From: DATELY01 sp035276085
GTDB lineage: Bacteria > Pseudomonadota > Gammaproteobacteria > Steroidobacterales > Steroidobacteraceae
Length of the DNA: 22,894 nucleotides
Reading direction: 5' to 3'
Assembly: GCA_035276085.1 (NCBI GenBank)
Contig: DATELY010000194.1
Coordinates: 1-22,894, forward strand
Below, piece by piece: positions 8,164-15,562 of the stretch. The position numbers and the translations under genes were made by a program. Each line of letters opens with the position of its first letter. Position 1 is the stretch's first letter. The notes under the pieces were generated by a model that did no database searches, was not told the DNA's origin, and saw nothing but the letters and a program-made list of their open reading frames with translations.

Positions 8164-9300
8164 ATGTCCGCGCGACCGGAAGAACGCAAGGCTCCATGGA
8201 AGGAGCCACATGCCAAGCCCTATCTGCGCATCGAAGGGGTGACCAAGAAGTTCGGTGAATTCGTCGCGGTCAGCGACGTCTCCCTCAGCATCTATCAAGG
8301 CGAGATCTTCTGCCTGCTCGGCGGTTCGGGCTGCGGCAAGACGACGCTCCTGCGCATGCTCGCCGGCTTCGAGCAGTCCAGTTCGGGCCACATCTATCTC
8401 GACGGCGTCGACATGCACGGGGTACCGCCGTACGAGCGCCCCGTGAACATGATGTTCCAGTCGTACGCACTCTTTCCTCACATGACGGTGGAGCAGAACG
8501 TCGCGTACGGTCTGAAACAGGAAGGCTTGCCGAAGGAGGAGATCGCCGCCCGCGTGGCCGAGATGATCGGCATCGTGAGGTTGCAAGGCTTCGAGCGCCG
8601 CAAGCCCCACCAGCTTTCAGGTGGTCAGCGCCAACGCGTGGCGCTGGCGCGTTCGCTGGTCAAGCGTCCCAAGTTGCTGCTGCTCGATGAGCCGCTGGGC
8701 GCACTCGACAAGAAGCTGCGCGAACACACGCAATTCGAGCTGGTCGGCATTCAGGAGCGGCTGGGCGTGACGTTCATCGTCGTGACGCACGATCAGGAAG
8801 AGGCGATGACTCTGGCGTCGCGCATCGGCGTGATGAACCAGGGTCGCATCGTGCAGGTGGGTACGCCGCACGAGATCTACGAATTTCCCAATAACCGCTT
8901 CGTCGCTGAGTTCATCGGCAACGTGAATACGTTCGAGGGACTCATCGTCGAAGATGAGCCCGCGTACGTGATGATCGATTCCCGGGAGCTCGGCGGTCGC
9001 ATCTACATCGGGCATGGCGTGAGCGCTGCGCCCAACGCGCTCGTGTGGGCGGCAGTGCGGCCCGAGAAGATGATCCTCACGCGCGAGGAGCCGCAGTCCG
9101 AGTACAACAAGGCCCAGGGCGTCATCAAAGAGATTGCCTACATGGGAGACATGTCGATCTATCTCGTGCAGCTCGACTCCGGTAAGACGGTACGCATCAC
9201 GCAACCGAACACTCAACGGCATGCGAACGACCGGATGACGTGGGACGAACGCGTGTGGATCAGCTGGATTGCCGAAAGCGCGGTCGTGGTGACCGAATAG
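8164..9300 (+). CDS. potG: Putrescine ABC transporter ATPase
   Basis: Cytoplasmic ATPase that powers the Pot importer; 378 residues, close to E. coli PotG (377). Walker A GGSGCGKT is at 53-60 (K59), Q-loop Gln at about 99, signature LSGGQ at 151-155, Walker B LLLLDE at 171-176, D-loop GALDKKLRE and switch His at 209. All catalytic motifs are intact. From about 240 onward (EFIGNVNTFEGLI, VWAAVRPEKM) it has the TOBE-type regulatory domain of polyamine and spermidine importers. It sits 9 bp after potF and 18 bp before potH, clearly one operon. Confidence 0.92.
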   Translation: MSARPEERKAPWKEPHAKPYLRIEGVTKKFGEFVAVSDVSLSIYQGEIFCLLGGSGCGKTTLLRMLAGFEQSSSGHIYLDGVDMHGVPPYERPVNMMFQSYALFPHMTVEQNVAYGLKQEGLPKEEIAARVAEMIGIVRLQGFERRKPHQLSGGQRQRVALARSLVKRPKLLLLDEPLGALDKKLREHTQFELVGIQERLGVTFIVVTHDQEEAMTLASRIGVMNQGRIVQVGTPHEIYEFPNNRFVAEFIGNVNTFEGLIVEDEPAYVMIDSRELGGRIYIGHGVSAAPNALVWAAVRPEKMILTREEPQSEYNKAQGVIKEIAYMGDMSIYLVQLDSGKTVRITQPNTQRHANDRMTWDERVWISWIAESAVVVTE

Positions 9301-9318
9301 CAAGTTGATTTGGACCCT

Positions 9319-10332
9319 ATGCCCCAGCCGAGCTATCTCACCCTGGGCGATCGCATCATGAGCGGCCTCGACCACCTCCTGGCCACCGTACTCAAGTCGA
9401 CGCCGTATCGTTGGTCCAGCGGCGTACTCAGGCGAGCAGGTCTGACGGGCAGAACCCTCGTCATAGCCGCACCCTGGATCTGGCTACTGCTGTTCTTCCT
9501 CGTGCCGTTCGTCATCGTGTTGAAGATCAGCCTGGCGGAAACGCGGTGGCTCGGATCGCCGCCGTACTCGGAGCTGATGGAATGGGTCAACGGCCAGTTC
9601 CTGCAGATCAAGATCAATCTCGGCAACTATCTGTTTCTGCTGAACGACGCGCTCTACGTCGATGCCTTCCTGAGCTCGTTGAAGGTTGCCAGCATCTCGA
9701 CCGTGCTGTGTCTGCTGCTCGGATACCCGATGGCGTACGGCATCGCGCGTGCCGATACGAGCTGGCGCAACATCCTCCTGCTGCTGATCATCCTGCCGTT
9801 CTGGACGTCGTTTCTGCTGCGCGTGTACGCGTGGATCGGATTACTCGGCAATCAAGGTGTGATCAACAACGTGCTCATGGCGCTGGGCATCATCGATGAG
9901 CCCATCGTCATGTTGCAGACGGATTTCGCGATGTACGTGGGCATCGTGTATTCGTACCTGCCCTTCATGATCCTGCCGCTGTATTCCAACCTGGAAAAAC
10001 ACGACCAGACATTGATCGAAGCGGCCGTGGATCTGGGGAGCAAACCGTATAAGGCGTTCCTGAATATCACGTTGCCCTTGTCCATCCCTGGAGTCATTGC
10101 GGGTTCGATGCTCGTCTTCATTCCTGCGGTCGGTGAGTTCGTCATACCGCGCCTGCTCGGCGGCACGGACTCCTTGATGATTGGCCGCGTGCTGTGGGAT
10201 GAGTACTTCCTCAATCGCAATTGGCCGGTCGCGAGCGCGGTGGCCATCGCACTGCTCATCGTGCTGGTCGCGCCCATCATGGTCTTCCAGCGCTATCAGG
10301 CCCAGGAAACGGCAGGGATGGCGCGACGATGA
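9319..10332 (+). CDS. potH: Putrescine ABC transporter permease
   Basis: Inner-membrane permease of the Pot importer, 337 residues with six predicted membrane segments; the first is about LVIAAPWIWLLLFFLVPFVI. Matches to E. coli PotH (317 aa) include PFVIVLKISLAE, LLGYPMAYGIA, LPFWTSFLLRVYAWIG, PFMILPLYSNL, the EAA loop EAAVDLGSKPYKAFLNI and PAVGEFVIPRLLGG. I chose the ATG at 9319. TTG at 9310 and ATG at 9358 are alternatives, and none has a clear ribosome site. The stop overlaps the potI start as ATGA. Confidence 0.9.
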   Translation: MPQPSYLTLGDRIMSGLDHLLATVLKSTPYRWSSGVLRRAGLTGRTLVIAAPWIWLLLFFLVPFVIVLKISLAETRWLGSPPYSELMEWVNGQFLQIKINLGNYLFLLNDALYVDAFLSSLKVASISTVLCLLLGYPMAYGIARADTSWRNILLLLIILPFWTSFLLRVYAWIGLLGNQGVINNVLMALGIIDEPIVMLQTDFAMYVGIVYSYLPFMILPLYSNLEKHDQTLIEAAVDLGSKPYKAFLNITLPLSIPGVIAGSMLVFIPAVGEFVIPRLLGGTDSLMIGRVLWDEYFLNRNWPVASAVAIALLIVLVAPIMVFQRYQAQETAGMARR

Positions 10333-11165
10333 AGAATCGCTCGTTCTTCGTTCTGACGGCGCTCGTGTTCGGCTTTGCCTTCCTCTACATCCCGATCCTG
10401 TCGATGATCATCTTCTCCTTCAACGAGTCGCGCCTCGTCACCGTGTGGGGCGGGTTCTCGGTGAAATGGTATGGAGTCCTGCTGAACAACCACGCGATGC
10501 TGGATGCCGCCTGGCTCAGCCTGCGCATTGCGGCTGTCACCGCCACGGGTGCCGTGATCATTGGCACGCTCGCAGGTCTGGTGCTGGCTCGCTTCGGCAA
10601 GTTCCGCACGCGAACGCTGTTCTCGGGCATGGTGACGGCACCGCTCGTCATGCCCGAGGTCATCACCGGCTTGTCGCTGCTGCTGCTGTTCGTTGCCTTG
10701 GCGCCATTGCCCCTCGTACCGGACAACCGCGGTTTCACCACGATCACGATCGCACACATCACCTTGACGCTGTCTTACGTCACGGTCGTCGTGCAGTCGC
10801 GTCTGTCGAGCATGGACGATGCGTTGGAAGAAGCAGCGATGGACCTGGGCGCACGTCCCGCCAAAGTCTTCATGACCGTGACGCTGCCGATCATCGCGCC
10901 AGCCATGATCTCCGGCTGGCTGCTCGCCTTCACCCTGTCGCTGGATGATCTCGTCATCGCGAGCTTCACCTCGGGCCCCACCACCAACACGCTGCCGATG
11001 TTGATCTTCTCCACCGTCCGTCGCGGCATCACTCCACAGATCAACGCACTCGCCACGATCATGGTCGCGATCGTGACGCTGTTCGTCATCATCGCCGGTG
11101 TGACGATGACGCGGCAGGAACGGCGCAAGCAGAGAGATGCGCAGATGGCGGTGGCGGGAGGGTGA
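10329..11165 (+). CDS. potI: Putrescine ABC transporter permease
   Basis: Second inner-membrane permease, partner of PotH; 278 residues against 281 in E. coli PotI. It shows the expected pattern: IPILSMIIFSFNESR after the first helix, WYGVLLNN, the EAA loop EAAMDLGARPAKVFMTV, and SLDDLVIASFTSGP near the C-terminus. The ATG at 10329 overlaps the potH stop by 4 nt, which supports this start. The gene ends the Puu-Pot block; 16 bp after its stop the repeat-flanked DUF559 module begins. Confidence 0.91.
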   Translation: MKNRSFFVLTALVFGFAFLYIPILSMIIFSFNESRLVTVWGGFSVKWYGVLLNNHAMLDAAWLSLRIAAVTATGAVIIGTLAGLVLARFGKFRTRTLFSGMVTAPLVMPEVITGLSLLLLFVALAPLPLVPDNRGFTTITIAHITLTLSYVTVVVQSRLSSMDDALEEAAMDLGARPAKVFMTVTLPIIAPAMISGWLLAFTLSLDDLVIASFTSGPTTNTLPMLIFSTVRRGITPQINALATIMVAIVTLFVIIAGVTMTRQERRKQRDAQMAVAGG

Positions 11166-11181
11166 GAGGGTGGTGGCCTTG

Positions 11182-11220
11182 CCCCCATCCTGTCCTTCCC
11201 CCGCTCCGCAAGGGAAGGGA
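11182..11220 (+). repeat. 39-bp palindromic repeat, copy R3 (variant)
   Basis: Variant forward copy with head C5-AT-CCTGT. The hairpin arms read CCTTCCC and GGGAAGG in place of CCCTCCC/GGGAGGG, a paired C-G to T-A change that keeps the stem. The G-tracts of the head are broken, so the quadruplex motif is lost. It starts 16 bp after the potI stop. Confidence 0.88.
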
Positions 11221-11258
11221 CGCATCATCAGGCTGCGCGCGCTAGTTCATGACTCCGG

Positions 11259-11297
11259 CCCCCTCCCTTGCGAAGCGGGGGAGGGTTGGGGTGGGGG
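11259..11297 (-). repeat. 39-bp palindromic repeat, copy R4
   Basis: Inverted partner of R3 across a 38-bp spacer. Arms CCCTCCC/GGGAGGG enclose a TTGCGAA-type loop. The G-quadruplex motif (loops 1-2-1) is on the + strand. It ends 34 bp before the DUF559 start. Confidence 0.92.
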
Positions 11298-11331
11298 CAG
11301 GGACGAATGGCACACAGCTCAAGGAAGAGCG

Positions 11332-11721
11332 ATGAGAAACCAGAGATCTATCAATCACGCACGCAACCTTCGCACAACCATGACCGACGCCGAGCGTCGC
11401 ATCTGGCGTCACCTCCGCATGCGTCAGCTCGCGGGCTTGCGCTTCCGTCGACAAGTCACGATTGGAAAGTTCATCGTCGACTTCGCCTGCATCGAAGCAT
11501 GGTGCGTCGTCGAGATCGATGGATCACAGCACGCTGACAGCGAACGAGATCGTGAGCGCGATGCGTGGTTGGAGTCGGAGGGTTGGCGCGTACTGCGGTT
11601 CTGGAACAATGATGTGTTGCTGAGGACGGAGGCGGTGCTCGAAGCGATCTACCGGGTGCTGGTGCCCCCATCCTGTCCTTCCCCCGCTTCGCAAGGGAAG
11701 GGACGCGGTATCAAGCAGTGA
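11332..11721 (+). CDS. DUF559 protein, predicted Vsr-like / PD-(D/E)XK nuclease fold
   Basis: This 129-residue protein has the DUF559 hallmarks: N-terminal LRTTMTDAERRIWRHLR, then LRFRRQVTIGKFIVDFAC, VVEIDGSQH and RVLRFWNNDVL. DUF559 belongs to the restriction-endonuclease-like superfamily related to Vsr; E21, D50, E61, D63 and H67 are the likely active-site group. Its biological role is not established in general. The ATG at 11332 has AAGGAAGA upstream, which fixes the start although the frame is open back to 11137. Residues about 110-125 (VPPSCPSPASQGKGRG) are encoded by repeat copy R5, so the C-terminus ends in repeat-derived sequence. The gene lies between potI and a convergent FKBP gene, related to neither. 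Confidence 0.87.
   Translation: MRNQRSINHARNLRTTMTDAERRIWRHLRMRQLAGLRFRRQVTIGKFIVDFACIEAWCVVEIDGSQHADSERDRERDAWLESEGWRVLRFWNNDVLLRTEAVLEAIYRVLVPPSCPSPASQGKGRGIKQ
11665..11703 (+). repeat. 39-bp palindromic repeat, copy R5 (variant, inside DUF559 3' end)
   Basis: Differs from R3 at one base and carries the same CCTTCCC/GGGAAGG stem. It is read through as the last residues of the DUF559 protein, whose stop comes 16 nt after the repeat. Confidence 0.9.
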
Positions 11722-11733
11722 TGCACCTTCTTA

Positions 11734-11772
11734 CCCCCTCCCCTGCGAAGCGGGGGAGGGCAGGGGTGGGGG
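11734..11772 (-). repeat. 39-bp palindromic repeat, copy R6
   Basis: Inverted partner of R5 across a 30-bp spacer. Its G-quadruplex motif is G5-A-G3-CA-G4-T-G5. It lies between the convergent DUF559 and FKBP genes, 12 bp after the former's stop, where the hairpin could also act as a terminator. Confidence 0.92.
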
Positions 11773-11797
11773 CAAAACCACGGTACGACCTCAACAG

Positions 11798-12460
11798 TTA
11801 CTTCACGATCTCCAACAACTCCACCTCGAATATCAACGTCGACCCCGGCTTGATCGGCGGCTGTCCCTGATCGCCATACGCAAGCTTCGCCGGGCAGATC
11901 AAACGGCTCTTCCCGCCGACCTTCATCAGCTGCAGACCTTCGGTCCAGCAGGGAATCACGCCGTTGAGGGGAAACGTTGCGGGCTCGTTGCGTTGTACGG
12001 AGCTGTCGAACACTGTGCCGTTGATCAGCGTGCCGTGGTAATGCACCTTCACCTGGTCGGTGGCCTTGGGTGAGGGGCCGGTGCCCGGTTTGATGGTCTG
12101 AATGATCAGGCCTGAAGCGGTCGTGGTCGCGCCTTTGACTTGAGCCGCTTTCGCCAAATACGCATCGCCGGCCTGCTTCTCACGGACGCCGGCCGATTGC
12201 GAGCGCGTCTTCTGCAGTTGCTGAATGCTCGGCAGGTATTTCTGCACATCGACTTGTGGCTGTTTTTCCAGGGCGCCATCCGCGAGACCTTGCTGGACCA
12301 GTGCCAGCTCCGCAGGCGTGAGCTCGAAGCCCGTCAGGTTCTGGCTCAGGGCGAGACCCATGGCATAGAGGGTTTTCTGTTCCTCTGTCTTGAGCTCCGC
12401 GCCGAGTGCGACGTGAGTAGTCAATACGCTTGCAAGCGCGATCGGGATCAATCGTCGCAT
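11798..12460 (-). CDS. FKBP-type peptidyl-prolyl isomerase with signal peptide (Mip/FkpA/FklB type)
   Basis: Predicted periplasmic prolyl isomerase and folding helper, 220 residues. The signal peptide is MRRLIPIALASVLTTHVALG, with cleavage near residue 20-21. An N-terminal dimerisation domain (FKBP_N, about 22-105, with the typical LYAMGLALSQNL start) is followed by the FKBP domain (about 115-220): VKVHYHGTL with Y141, FDSS with D152, VIP at 168-170, W172, and KLAYGDQGQPPIKPGSTLIFEVELL. C171 stands where most relatives have Gly (VIPGW). A GGAGA ribosome site precedes the ATG at 12460, which I prefer over a start at 12508. It diverges from the aminotransferase gene across 84 bp. Confidence 0.9.
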   Translation of the reverse strand: MRRLIPIALASVLTTHVALGAELKTEEQKTLYAMGLALSQNLTGFELTPAELALVQQGLADGALEKQPQVDVQKYLPSIQQLQKTRSQSAGVREKQAGDAYLAKAAQVKGATTTASGLIIQTIKPGTGPSPKATDQVKVHYHGTLINGTVFDSSVQRNEPATFPLNGVIPCWTEGLQLMKVGGKSRLICPAKLAYGDQGQPPIKPGSTLIFEVELLEIVK

Positions 12461-12544
12461 TGTCGAGTCTCCGTCTGTTCGGGGCGCGCAGCATAACCGC
12501 AGTGGCACCCTCCGGCGCAGGCACTTCCGCTAAGATCGCCTCCC

Positions 12545-13702
12545 ATGCCTCGCGTCACTTCGAAGCTGCCGCATGTTGGAACGACCATTTTCACGGTCAT
12601 TACTCAGCGTGCTCAGGAGCTGGGTGCGATCAATCTCGCACAGGGCTTTCCCGACTACGATCCGCCCGAGTTGCTGAAGGAACTGCTCGCGCACCAGGCG
12701 GCTCGCGGCAGCCACCAATACGCCCCGATGCCCGGTGTCCCCGCGCTGCGCGAACGGATTGCCGCGTTGTTCGAGCAGCAATACGCGACGCGGTTCGATC
12801 CGGCCGACGAGATCACGATTACCTTGGGCGCGACCGAAGCGCTGTTTTCGGCCATCCTGGCACTCGTGCATCGTGATGACGAAGTCATCCTCTTCGACCC
12901 CAGCTATGACTCCTACGCGCCGGCTGTGCTGCTCGCGGGAGGCAGGCCGGTGCATATACCGCTCGTGCCGCCCGAGTTCCACATCGATTGGGATCAGGTA
13001 CGCTCGAAGCTCGGCGCGCGGACGCGACTGCTCATCGTCAACACGCCGCACAATCCATTGGGGCGCGTGTTCACCGCCCGCGACCTCGAATCGCTCGAAG
13101 GCCTGGTCGAGCACACGGACATGCTCGTTCTGGCCGATGAGGTGTACGAGCACATGGTGTTCGACGGCGGCAGGCACACGAGTCTGTGTTCGCGACCGGC
13201 ACTGCGCGATCGAACGATCAGCGTGTTCTCGTTCGGCAAGCCCTTTCATGCAACGGGCTGGCGTGTCGGCTATGCAATCGCCAACGCCGAATTGACGCGC
13301 GAGCTGCGCCGCGTTCATCAGTTCAATACCTTCACGATCTCCACGCCGTTACAGCTCGCGATCGCAGAGTTCCTGGCGCGTGTACCTGAGCACTACTCGG
13401 AGCTGGCAACCTATTACCAGGCCAAGCGCGACCGCTTCATCCGCGCGTTGCACGGAACGCCATTGCGCATTCGACCGTCGCAAGGCACGTACTTTCAGCT
13501 CGTCGACTTCGGCGCGATCAGCTCGCTGCCCGACAATGAGCTCGCCGACAGGCTCATCCGCGAGGCCGGCGTTGCAGCCATCCCGATCTCGCCGTTCTAT
13601 GCGCAGCCGCCTCACAGCACGTGGCTACGCTTCTGCTTCGCCAAGCAGGATGCAACGCTGGACGCTGCAACCAGCCGCATTCGCGAGTTCACCCGCACGT
13701 GA
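12545..13702 (+). CDS. PLP-dependent aminotransferase, YbdL-like (methionine/aromatic specificity likely)
   Basis: Fold-type I aminotransferase of 385 residues, about the same length as E. coli YbdL, the methionine aminotransferase. Typical segments are INLAQGFPDYDPP, LGATEALFSAI, DPSYDSYAPAV, NTPHNPLGRVF (N170), ADEVYEHMVFDG (D198, Y201), SFGKPFHATGWRVGY with Schiff-base Lys K232, and WLRFCFAK with carboxylate-binding R362. YbdL-type enzymes use methionine and aromatic or 2-oxo acid partners; kynurenine aminotransferase is a related possibility. The ATG at 12545 has only a weak ribosome site. A Lon-domain gene follows after 52 bp. Confidence 0.88.
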   Translation: MPRVTSKLPHVGTTIFTVITQRAQELGAINLAQGFPDYDPPELLKELLAHQAARGSHQYAPMPGVPALRERIAALFEQQYATRFDPADEITITLGATEALFSAILALVHRDDEVILFDPSYDSYAPAVLLAGGRPVHIPLVPPEFHIDWDQVRSKLGARTRLLIVNTPHNPLGRVFTARDLESLEGLVEHTDMLVLADEVYEHMVFDGGRHTSLCSRPALRDRTISVFSFGKPFHATGWRVGYAIANAELTRELRRVHQFNTFTISTPLQLAIAEFLARVPEHYSELATYYQAKRDRFIRALHGTPLRIRPSQGTYFQLVDFGAISSLPDNELADRLIREAGVAAIPISPFYAQPPHSTWLRFCFAKQDATLDAATSRIREFTRT

Positions 13703-13754
13703 CTCCCGTGGGCAGCAGCTTTGCATTGGCGTAGCCGCCCTCTACTATCGCGCC

Positions 13755-14342
13755 ATGCCCGAGACCATTCCGCTATTTCCGCTGCAGCTCGTGCTCTTCC
13801 CCGGCGGGCCGTTGAAGCTGCGCATCTTCGAGGCCCGCTATCTCGACATGATCGGCCGTTGCATGCGCGAAGGGACGATCTTCGGCGTCGCTCGCATCCT
13901 GTCGGGTTCCGAAGTCGGGGGTTCCGCGCAAACGGCGAGCATCGGCACGACGGCCCGCATCGTCGACTTCGAACAGCTCGAGGATGGCCTGCTGGGCATC
14001 AGCGCCGTGGGTGAGCGTTCCTTCCGCATCGAAGCGACGCGTCAACAACCCGATGGGCTGAATATCGCGGACATCGAGTGGCTGCCTGCAGAGCCCAAGC
14101 ACGCGGTACCGGCAGACGCTCAATACCTCGCCATCCTCGTAGAGCATGCATTGCCGCAACTCACGCCGCTGTACGACGGCATCGAGCTGCAGCTCGACGA
14201 TGCTTCGTGGGTGAGCAACCGCTGCGTGGAAATTCTGCCGTTGTCGCTGGATGACAAGCAGCGCTGTCTGGAAATGCAGGATCCCGTGCCGCGACTCGAC
14301 TACTTGCGGACGCTCGTCAGAGTCGAGTCACCGAAAAATTAG
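13755..14342 (+). CDS. Lon N-terminal (substrate-binding) domain protein
   Basis: A 195-residue protein consisting only of the LON_substr_bdg domain: it begins IPLFPLQLVLFPGGPLKLRIFEARYLDMI and continues through FGVARI, the SIGTTARIVDFEQLEDGLLGISAVGERSFRI core and a helical C-terminal half. There is no AAA+ or protease domain, so it is not a truncated Lon but the stand-alone family found next to varied genes in proteobacteria, whose role is not established. The ATG at 13755 matches the family's usual N-terminus. It lies 52 bp after the aminotransferase and 23 bp before the glycosidase, probably one transcript. Confidence 0.87.
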   Translation: MPETIPLFPLQLVLFPGGPLKLRIFEARYLDMIGRCMREGTIFGVARILSGSEVGGSAQTASIGTTARIVDFEQLEDGLLGISAVGERSFRIEATRQQPDGLNIADIEWLPAEPKHAVPADAQYLAILVEHALPQLTPLYDGIELQLDDASWVSNRCVEILPLSLDDKQRCLEMQDPVPRLDYLRTLVRVESPKN

Positions 14343-14365
14343 TCGCAGCAACCACTGGAGACGAC

Positions 14366-15484
14366 ATGAGCTCGATGAAGTTGCGTGGTGTGAACCTGGG
14401 CGGATGGCTGGTGTTGGAAAAGTGGATGTCACCCAGCGTGTTCGAGGGCTTGGAAGCGACGGACGAGACGACCTGGGTCGCCGAGCTCGGCGACCGTGCC
14501 GAGTCCCGGTTGCGTCAACACTGGAATACATTCATCACTCGCGATGACTTCGCGTGGCTGGCAAAGGTGGGGATCAACGCGGTCCGCATTCCCGTCGGTC
14601 ATTGGATCTTCGGCCCCGGCTATCCATACCACCCCAAGTACGGCAGCAATCGGCAACCCTTCGTCGTGGGCGGCCTCGAGATCCTCGATCGGGCGTTCGC
14701 CTGGGCCGAAGAATTCGGCTTGCGCGTGGTGCTCGATCTGCACGCGGCGCCGGGCTGCCAGAACGGCTTCGACAACGGCGGCATCAAGGATGTCTGCGAG
14801 TGGCACACACGCCCCGAGTATCTCGAATACACGCTCCAGGTCCTGGAGCGACTCGCGGAGCGCTACCAGCAGAATCCGCAGCTGCACGCGATCGAAGTGC
14901 TCAACGAGCCGCGCTGGGACGTGCCCACCGACTATCTCAAGAACTTCTACACCCTCGCTTACGAGCGCATCCGCCGACACTGCGGCGAGCACATTGCCGT
15001 CGTGATTCACGACGGCTTCCGCTCATTCCGTGAATTCGTGGGCTTCATGCAGCCGCCCGAGTTCAAGAACGTCGTGTTCGACATCCACCGCTATCAATGC
15101 TTCGAGCGGCACGACATCGACATGGACATCTACGGCCACATGATCAAGGCGGCGGGCGACTGGAAAGCGGAAGCGGATGCCATCATCACCGAGCTGCGTC
15201 TGCCGGTGTACACGGGCGAATGGAGCCTCGGCCTCGATTGGAAAGTCGTATCGCTGTGGGCCGAAGGGCCGTTCAATCATGCCCTCGAGAACATGGACGC
15301 GTTGCAGGAGAACGTTGCGTTTCGCGGTTACGGAGCGGCGCAGCTCGCCACGTTCGAGAAATATCTCGGCTGGTTCTTCTGGAGCTACCGGACCGATACC
15401 ACGCCGGCGTGGTGCTTCCGTGAGTGTGTCGAGCGCGGATGGATGCCGGCGGATTTCAGTGAGCGGCCAAGGTCGACGCGCTAA
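14366..15484 (+). CDS. Glycoside hydrolase family 5, exo-beta-1,3-glucanase-like, no signal peptide
   Basis: Retaining glycosidase of 372 residues. The start, RGVNLGGWLVLEKWMSPSVF, is typical of the fungal exo-1,3-glucanase subfamily (GH5_9) and relatives. Core motifs are VRIPVGHW, VVLDLHAAPGCQNGFDNGG, acid/base E181 in VLNEPR, IHRYQCF (H241, Y243) and nucleophile E285 in YTGEWSLG. It ends in a WSYRTDTTPAWCF segment of the same family. There is no signal peptide, so it would act in the cytoplasm on small beta-glucosides or be released by lysis; true family members are usually secreted. GGAGA precedes the ATG. The exact substrate cannot be read from the sequence. Confidence 0.87.
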   Translation: MSSMKLRGVNLGGWLVLEKWMSPSVFEGLEATDETTWVAELGDRAESRLRQHWNTFITRDDFAWLAKVGINAVRIPVGHWIFGPGYPYHPKYGSNRQPFVVGGLEILDRAFAWAEEFGLRVVLDLHAAPGCQNGFDNGGIKDVCEWHTRPEYLEYTLQVLERLAERYQQNPQLHAIEVLNEPRWDVPTDYLKNFYTLAYERIRRHCGEHIAVVIHDGFRSFREFVGFMQPPEFKNVVFDIHRYQCFERHDIDMDIYGHMIKAAGDWKAEADAIITELRLPVYTGEWSLGLDWKVVSLWAEGPFNHALENMDALQENVAFRGYGAAQLATFEKYLGWFFWSYRTDTTPAWCFRECVERGWMPADFSERPRSTR

Positions 15485-15491
15485 CGCTTGC

Positions 15492-15558
15492 GAGACCTGA
15501 GGCGTGAGACCTGAGGCGTGAGGACGGACCCCAGGCCCCAGGTCTCAAGCCTCACGCC
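15492..15558. terminator. Tandem plus inverted repeat between convergent GH5 and ABC genes
   Basis: GAGACCTGAGGCGT occurs twice in tandem (15492-15505 and 15506-15519). Its parts are inverted downstream as AGGTCTC (15540-15546) and CCTCACGCC (15550-15558), giving a strong hairpin. It starts 8 bp after the GH5 stop and ends 5 bp before the stop of the ABC gene, so a bidirectional terminator is likely. The composition resembles dispersed intergenic repeats. Confidence 0.6.
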
Positions 15559-15562
15559 ACCG

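Larger units (their letters stand above)
11182..11772. mobile_element. Putative composite element: DUF559 gene between two inverted repeat doublets
   Basis: The order is R3(+) R4(-) gene R5(+) R6(-). R3 and R5 share a rare variant of the repeat and differ at one base; R4 and R6 are of the common type. Each flank is therefore the same kind of doublet, in the same order. No target-site duplication was recognised. Calling this a mobile unit is inference from its layout, which recalls REPINs around a RAYT transposase gene. Confidence 0.4.

Noticed and set aside
7690..9375. Long minus-strand frames opposite potF and potG
   Set aside because: Shadows of genes whose motifs are complete on the plus strand.
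10296..11228. 310-residue minus-strand frame opposite potI
   Set aside because: Highly charged His/Arg/Asp/Gln-rich translation, antisense to a canonical permease.
11137..11331. Longer N-terminus for the DUF559 protein, starting inside potI
   Set aside because: The extra 65 residues are translated repeats R3 and R4 (PPSCPSPAPQGKG, GEGWGGG). A good ribosome site precedes the ATG at 11332, where the family's N-terminus begins.
11182..11772. Conventional insertion sequence
   Set aside because: There is no transposase with DDE or HUH motifs, no target duplication was recognised, and the same repeats occur elsewhere without the gene.
12530..13318. 262-residue minus-strand frame opposite the aminotransferase
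   Set aside because: No domain is visible, and the plus strand has the complete PLP-enzyme signature.
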